Source: Flaveria trinervia (taxonomy: Eukaryota > Streptophyta > Magnoliopsida > Asterales > Asteraceae). From it: DNA of 64,000 bases. Shown one piece after another: positions 57,419 through 64,000 of this stretch. Under the pieces are notes generated by a model, which was not told the DNA's origin, made no database searches, and worked only from the letters and a program-made list of their open reading frames with translations. The position numbers were made by a program, and so were the translations under genes. The DNA is taken from positions 16,596,294 through 16,660,293 of the forward strand of contig CM046456.1 in assembly GCA_025506515.1 (NCBI GenBank), in the 5' to 3' direction. Position 1 is the stretch's first letter, and every line of letters starts with the position of its first letter.

Positions 57419-60400
57419 AATGCAGCCAAAACATCTAATTTATTTATTTTCCCACTTATTGTTGGCAAAAAGGTTGGTCTTTTTCCTTCTTGATCAGTAG
57501 AGAAGATGACCCATATAAGCTCCGGCCTGGGAAGAAATCTCAGATATTTGTTTGGCAAGATATGAATGGGAACTATGTTTTGGGGAACTGGACACAGAGT
57601 TGTTATCCTATTCATGAGATCTACTTCCCGTGTATAAGCCTGTAGGATTCTCTGGTGTATGCTCTGAGAAACATGATTTGTTCTTCCATGGTCAGGTTCT
57701 CGGCTTCACCATCAAACAATCCTTCTCGCCCATACAGCTCTGAGATGTACTTGGCCTGTTTACCATTTTTGAGCTCAACTGTCGTAATCTGTCTGTATGC
57801 AAACTCATCAGGATGAGTCCCTTCAAGTAACAAACTGAGCTCATTTTGTTTGAAGTTCTCAAGCCTCTTGTAGACTAACCCCTTTTTAATAATTCTGTTC
57901 TCTAACATCTTTTGGGGTGGTTGTTTAGTCTCATAGGCCTTCTTGAAGTCTTCGACAATTTCCCAGGGTGATACTACAAGGGCCACTGTGATCTCTTCAT
58001 CTACGATCCTTTTGACTTGGCCCTTGTATCTCGAAGGAATGTCTTTCTTTACAATCCTGTGAGCCACCCTAGGATCAGGCCATACTCTCACCTTTTCCTT
58101 CTGATATTGAAATGTGTTGGCGAGAGTGTACAACCTCAGAGCTTCTTTCTTCATACTAATGATTGATGACGAAGCAGCATAAGTTTTGTCAATGCTTTTC
58201 AGCATTTCATCATCATGAAGCTTTTGTTGCTGTTCTTCTTCAATCTTAACTTTCACAGCATCCATCTGTGAGGTGGGAGTGATGGGCATGGGTTTGGCTT
58301 TCGCCAATGTTAGAACTGCAGACAAAGGCAGCCTATCTTCTTCCACATCATCCTCTTCTTCTTCTTCTTCTAGCCTCAACACCCTTCTCTTCTTCTTCTT
58401 AGGTGCATCATCGGCTGTTGGTTTAGATGGTAAGGGAGTTGGTTTTAAAGGTTGGGGAGTTTGGATTTGGGCTTTGAGATTGGTTTGGAGATTTGAGGGG
58501 TAGGCTGTTTTTGAGTGGGTGAAAGGGAAGGTTGTTCCAGCATTTTGGTTGTGAGTTTAGCTTTTGTAAGTCTTGCCATTTCAAACCTTTTTCCAGCCCC
58601 AGCCTCATCAAGGGCTTCAATGATAATCCCCTTATGGAATTGCTCAGACAGACAGATTCTGGTGGCTATAGCCAGAATACTGTCTCTGGTCCATGCACGA
58701 ATCTCCATCAAAGATCTTCCTAAGTATTTGGCAATGAAACGAATCATGATCTCCAATCTCTCCTTTTCCAGTACATCATACCCAGCCCATCGGGTTTGAA
58801 TTTCCTCCACTTCCAACTTCCTGATCTCACTATCTAATGTGGCTGTATCAAAACCTTGCTTGAAGAGTTGCTCAATGATTTTGTCCATGGATCGGCTGTG
58901 TGTGTCATCTGCATCTTTTACCAGCTCTTCCAAGGATTTTTCTTCAGCAGTAGGTTGATCACCAGCACTTTTCTTTCTTTTGTAGGTGATCAGTTGTTGT
59001 TGCTTTTCTTTCTCTAACTCCTGGATTTGTTCTTTTGCCTTCTCATCCTCAGTTCTTTTCCTCTTCTTTTCTTTCACTGCAGTACTCTCCCCCTTTTTGG
59101 ATGCATTGGTGGTAGGGGTTTGTACCGCAGAAAGTGTCTTTTGCACAACATTATCAATCAGTGGTTGTAGAGTTGAGGAAATCCTATCATCAATGGCTTT
59201 ATAAACAATGTCATTGATAATGGGAGTGATGAGAGGTATGGATTGTTGGAATACAACAACCATCTGCTCTGGGGGGTTCTGTCCCGGAGAGATAGTGCCA
59301 AAAGCAGAAGCTGGAGGCTCTGTGAAGTGAGAGGGTAAAGTGTTTGGGGAACCTTCAAAGGAAGGTGCCATCTGTGGGTTGGTAGAGGCAGATGGTCTTT
59401 GGTCCTTAGAAGTTTTGGCAAGCAGCTCTTTGAGTCTGCTCACCTCCTCTTCCAGGATGGTGTTTTGGGTGATTACATCGTAAAAGAAGCCCAGGTCATC
59501 ATCAGTAGATACTGAATCACCTGACCTCCTGATAGGATCAGGATGAACATGCACTGAGTGTAGCTCAGTTGTAGCATGTGCCCCTTTGTCTTGGAACTGG
59601 GGACTTCCTGCCTCAGGACTATGTCCGTCATCAGCAGTTGCCTCTGGTAAGGTCTTAGTAATGGTACCAACTACAACCTGATCATATGCTGACGCAGGAG
59701 AAGTGGCAGCCTCACCAGAAGTTCCAATCTCCATTGCTACACTAGGAGAAGGAACATTGTAACCCCTATGCTGTGGGTTCTCAGCTGCACTTTGGTCCTC
59801 CCCCTCAATGGTAGAGGTGTTCCCAGTAGTAATTGGTATCTGGGGAGGGGGTGAGGAGTGCAATTGAGTCAGCACTTGTGCAACAAGCAATGTAGGACTT
59901 TGGGGGGCGGTTGCATGGGGTGATGGGGTAGAAGCAGTGTGTACCTGGGGAGGAAGGTGCTCTTCAATGGCAATCTCCTCAAGTGAGGAAGATCCTAGAT
60001 GTGTGGGTACCCCTTGTGTGGTGGCTGCAGGCTCCTGTTGAGAGGAATCCTGAGCGGCTATGGCTGGAAGAGTCCTGATATCCACTAGGGGGTTATAACC
60101 AGTGGATATAGCCTGCGTTTGTGTTGCAGGGGCATCCTCGGGGGACTCATTTCCCTGAGTAGCCTTTTTGGTTTTCTTTTTAGTGGGTTGGGTGGGGACT
60201 TTTTATTTGGAGGTGGTGGCTGTGGGTTCCAGCTGCGTGGGTTTGTGCAGCTTGGCAGCCAGTTTGAGTGATTGGTCAGAGTTGTGCCGGGAGTATACTT
60301 CAGGCAAAACAACCATAGCAGGGACTCCCAGGCCAACAAGTCCCTCAGCTTGAAGCTGGTTTGTAATTATGGCCATTATGAACCGCGGATATAATATCCA

Positions 60401-60979
60401 ACGATTAGCAGTTTGTTTTTGAGCCATATCCTTGAGCTCTGAAAATATTAGTTCTGAAAAATTTAAAGGCTGTTGCTCAAGAATGGAATACATTACCTGC
60501 TGCCACTTTGTAGACATTTGATCCCAAGACGAAGTCTTAGGAGCCAAACAGACATTTACCATGTGAAAGATTAGACGTTCAGTATCATGGAAATGTTTCT
60601 TCAGTATGGTGGAGGCACTAAGGTTTCCCTGATATCCATGGTGGGCAAAGGATAAATCAGTTGTGCCCTTTGGATATCCAGCAGGAGAAGTGGCATCATC
60701 CAGGTGTAGAGTTTGACGAAGTATATCGGGAGTGATGACCACTTCGTGGTTGTTGACGACCGACCGGAGAGACGTTGTGTTGTTCTCCCCAGTGGTGAGG
60801 GTGACGTTCATCCAAAACTGGTTAAGGGATTCGGCATGAAGGATTGGATTGAGAAGAAAGGCCGTTTGGTAGGGTGACTGGACCATAAGATCAATAGCAT
60901 TATCGAACTTAGCCCAGAATGGCGATTTAGTGAGGTAAGCTACACAGTTGTGTCGCGGTTTGAGTTGCATGGACGCCAT
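57404..60979 (-). pseudogene. Copia element 3 extra ORF, nearly complete (one stop, a few frameshifts)
   Basis: Starts at 60979, MASMQLKPRHNCVAYLTKSP. The first 258 codons (to a TAA at 60203-60205) form a folded-looking part with FLLNPILHAESLNQFWMNV, YPKGTTDLSFAHHGYQG and RWILYPRFIMAIITNQLQ. The same frame continues 60085-58445: Ser/Thr/Pro/Gln-rich, acidic, then a Lys/Glu coiled-coil-like part with KEKKRKRTEDEKAKEQ (about 59060-59010), and EEKSLEELVKDADDTHSRSM. After a frameshift near 58450-58480 come KKKKRRVLRLEEEEEEDDVE and VWPDPRVAHRIVKKDIPSRY, with LYGREGLFDGEAENLTMEEQ near the end (57621). A last piece (57615-57404) has NIVPIHILPNKYLRFLPRP. No signal peptide or membrane span; the basic clusters suggest a nuclear protein. 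No catalytic motif is recognised. Confidence 0.65.
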
Positions 60980-61540
60980 TTAGGAGAGAGAAGTTTTGGA
61001 GAGATGAACGTTAGGTTTGAAGAAGATGAAGCTCTGAAGGATTAGGTCAGGGATATTTATAGGGTGCGGGTTAGAAAACGACTGAAGGATTTGGTGTTAG
61101 TTATCAGTAGTTTTAAACGACTGTTGACATGGTATTACCCTTTCAGACGTTGAAACAGCTGAAGTCGTGGTTTTAGGCATCAGTAGTTAGAAAACTACTG
61201 AAGACCATGGTTTTGACTTCAGATGATGAAACAACTGAGGACTTTGGTGTTTGTCATCAGTAGTTGTGAAACTACTGAAGACAGTGGTTTTGTCATCAGT
61301 TGTTGTAAACAGCTGAAGACTTGGTGTTAGTCATCAGTAGTTATAAAACTACTGAAGACATGGGTTTGCTTCAGTTGTGTAGAATGAAACAGCAGTTGTA
61401 GAAACAACTGAAGAGAAAGTTCTCATCAATAGTTTTCATCAATTCATAGCCTTTCAGCTGTTTCATACTGTCCTCAACACCTACTCATCAGACTTTGCAT
61501 CTGCTTTTCAGGTGTTTCATAGGACGTCAGTACTTATCTG
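60980..61540 (-). other. Copia element 3 leader before the extra ORF, with paired CAGTAGTT/AACTACTG hairpins
   Basis: Non-coding. Five short hairpins with 3-4 base loops: 61181-61200, 61258-61277, 61297-61315 (one G-T pair), 61335-61354 and 61393-61410. The words are those of the LTR array. Pol, expected to the right, is absent; the element is cut at the microsatellite. Confidence 0.8.
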
Positions 61541-61542
61541 TT

Positions 61543-62325
<783 letters not shown>

Positions 62326-62448
62326 TAATATATATATATATATATATACATATATATATACACACTATATATATACATATATATATATGTATATGTATAT
62401 GTATATGTATGTATATGTATATGTATATGTATATATATATATATATTG

Positions 62449-62497
<49 letters not shown>

Positions 62498-62505
62498 GTT
62501 GCGCA
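62326..62505. repeat. TA/TGTATA low-complexity tract
   Basis: Mixed (TA)n and (TATATG)n; no coding content. Confidence 0.9.
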
Positions 62506-62993
62506 ACCCTAAACCGGACAAATCGTCAGGGAATGCTTCCGGAAAATCTCGCACCATCGGAATGCCTTCCAGTTTCCCTTCCTCGGTTTCTTCTCCACCA
62601 CATATGCCAAGAATGCATAACATTGCTTTTGCAGACAACGGCAAGCTTTCATACATGAGATTATCTTTAAACTCCTTCTTGGTCACTCTCCTTGAATCTT
62701 GAGCACATCACCATTAGGCATAGGACTCGCACCACCTTTTTCTCAGCAAACAATTTCAGCTCCAAACTTTGACAACCAATCCATTCCCACCACCACGTCG
62801 AAGCTTCCCAATTCAAAAGGTATTAAGTATATATCAAAGGCATGATCCTCTAATGTAATCATGCACCCTCTAATTATTTCACTGGCTCTCACAAATTTAC
62901 CATTCTCCATTTTTACTAAGTAGCTAGTCTCTAAACAACTAGGGTTCTAACCAAGTAGAGGTGCAAATTCTGAGGACACAAAACTATTGCCTT
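62506..62993 (-). pseudogene. Gypsy protease/linker fragment (element J)
   Basis: Minus strand: NSFVSSEFAPLL, VRASEIIRGCMITLEDHAFD and GSFDVVVGMDWLSKFGAEIV (protease C-terminal region), two stops, then KEFKDNLMYESLPLSAKAML and EGIPMVRDFPEAFPDDLSGL (linker to RT). It is cut at about 62506 by the low-complexity tract. It belongs to a gypsy family different from A-G. Confidence 0.7.
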
Positions 62994-62995
62994 GA

Positions 62996-63753
62996 CCCGT
63001 TGGATTGAGAAGTTGGAATCTGTGATGGACATCAGCAACTGTGCTGAAAATCAAAAGGTGAAGTATGCTACATGTTCACCGGTGGGAAAAGCGTTAACAT
63101 GGTGGAATACCCCAAGTGCAGGCTCGAGGTAGGGAGGCAGCAATGGCCATGGCTTGGGCAGACTTCAAAGCCTTTGCAACTTAAGAATATTGTCCAAGGA
63201 ATGAAATGCAGAAGTTAGAGCTTTAATTCTAGAACCATTCGATGGTAGGGTCGGGTTATGCTGCTTACACAGACCGGTTCATGAGTTAGCAAGGCTGGTG
63301 GCACACCTGGTGACACCTGAGTCAAAGTGGATTGAGCGTTACATTTGGGGATTAGTACCTTAAATACGTGGTTTGGTGACTGTTGTGGCACCCCCGACTA
63401 TACAAAGTGCGATTTAAAGGCGGACACTCTAACTGATGAGATGGTAGGAACTGGGGTGCTAGGTAAAAGGTAGTGAGAAAAGAAGAGATATGGGGGAATC
63501 GAGTAGACAAACAGGGGGAAGATTCGATAAGAAGGAAAAAGTGACTAGAAGCTTTGTGGCGGTGAACCAAGGGAGAAAGGATTATGTCGGGCCACATCCT
63601 AAGTATGGGAAATGTAACTATCATCATCCTCCAGCGGTGCCGTGTCGAGTTTGTGTGAATTGTAGGCGCCCGGGGCACTTTGCAAAGGACTGTAGAGTGT
63701 CGCCCAATTTGGTTGCACCAATTAATGCAATCAATCTAGCTGGAAACCCTGAT
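62996..63753 (+). pseudogene. Gypsy gag fragment with CCHC knuckle (element J)
   Basis: TRWIEKLESVMDISNCAENQ, KALTWWNTP, then degraded frames (LARLVAHLVTPESKWIERY) and an intact stretch 63490-63753 with KYGKCNYHHPPAVPCRVC and the knuckle CVNCRRPGHFAKDC. It faces away from the protease fragment on its left. The gag domain is split by several stops. Confidence 0.7.
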
Positions 63754-64000
63754 ATAGCCGCATGGTTGCTCAACAACTAGCAACACTCTTCCCGACCATA
63801 GTGACACAGGTGAGTGACAGCATCATGAATCATAATAATGGCGTGGTAATGAGGATAACAAACATAATGATGAAAATGGCAGTTATGAAATGAAAGATGA
63901 TGTCTATCAAACAACATGTAACCATATCATGCCCAAGAAGATGAGCTGACAACGATCCTCTACTGAGCCATGGTCATGACAATGAGCTCTGTTAATCACG
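63754..64000 (+). pseudogene. Possible gag N-terminal fragment joined out of order (element J)
   Basis: In one frame the sequence reads MVAQQLATLFPTIVTQVSDS followed by Asn/His-rich residues, resembling the start of gag in this family, yet it lies downstream of the gag C-terminal knuckle. It suggests a second, tandem or rearranged copy that runs off the window. Confidence 0.4.

Noticed and set aside
57404..60979. Calling the extra ORF an envelope gene
   Set aside because: No signal peptide, membrane span or cleavage-site pattern is visible; basic clusters fit a nuclear protein better.

Overview
The window looks like a transposon-rich nuclear region of a flowering plant. The gypsy and copia families, and the type of extra ORF carried by the copia elements, remind me of Asteraceae (daisy family), but that is recollection and no database was searched. 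The only host gene I recognise is at the left edge: the first exon of a gene on the minus strand that looks like translation initiation factor eIF2B subunit delta (1456-1962). It has a 12-bp tandem repeat in its leader, a telo-box upstream, and an apparent one-base frameshift just after the start codon.

Positions 2206-8710 are AT-rich and hold small relics: a LINE-like 3' end, a possible Helitron end, a fold-back MITE and a (TA)n tract. From 8711 almost everything is a nest of LTR retrotransposons. The oldest visible host of the nest is copia element 1 (minus strand; 8711-10238, 35849-38766, 40324-43409, 50047-50327). It was split by gypsy element A (10239-35848, TSD ATATC), a solo LTR F (38767-40323, TSD AGACT) and gypsy element G (43410-50046, near-TSD GATTC/CATTC). 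Element A was then hit by B (10271-19451, minus), solo LTR C (21103-23042, TSD GATAG), an LTR retroelement fragment D (23397-28106) and E (28778-34488, minus, TSD GCGAC). Copia element 2 (50328-56447) adjoins element 1, and copia element 3 (56448 to about 61535) lies in the RNase H of element 2. The right end holds a microsatellite, a MITE (61768-62325) and a rearranged gypsy gag/protease relic.

A, B, C, E, F, G and H are chromovirus-type Ty3/gypsy elements with LTRs of about 2.1 kb, an initiator-tRNA-Met type primer site, CCHC gag and (in B and E) a chromodomain-like tail on the integrase. Elements 1-3 are SIRE-like Ty1/copia elements with a large extra reading frame between pol and the 3' LTR. 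Every element reading frame is broken by stops, frameshifts or deletions.

The most interesting signal is in the copia elements. All three extra ORFs begin with the same signature (P-x-H-N near the N-terminus), carry basic, nuclear-localisation-like stretches and show no membrane segment. In elements 2 and 3, a short palindromic motif specific to that element (CTTCGGAAG in 2, CTTCAG/CTACTGAAG in 3) is clustered both in the LTR and in the spacer just before the extra ORF. This layout would suit a self-encoded, family-specific nuclear regulator, comparable in logic to the VANC anti-silencing proteins of VANDAL DNA transposons. That is inference. Other structural signals are hairpin arrays with compensatory changes (B LTRs, element D, element 3 leader) and a conserved splice-like inverted repeat inside the gypsy LTRs.
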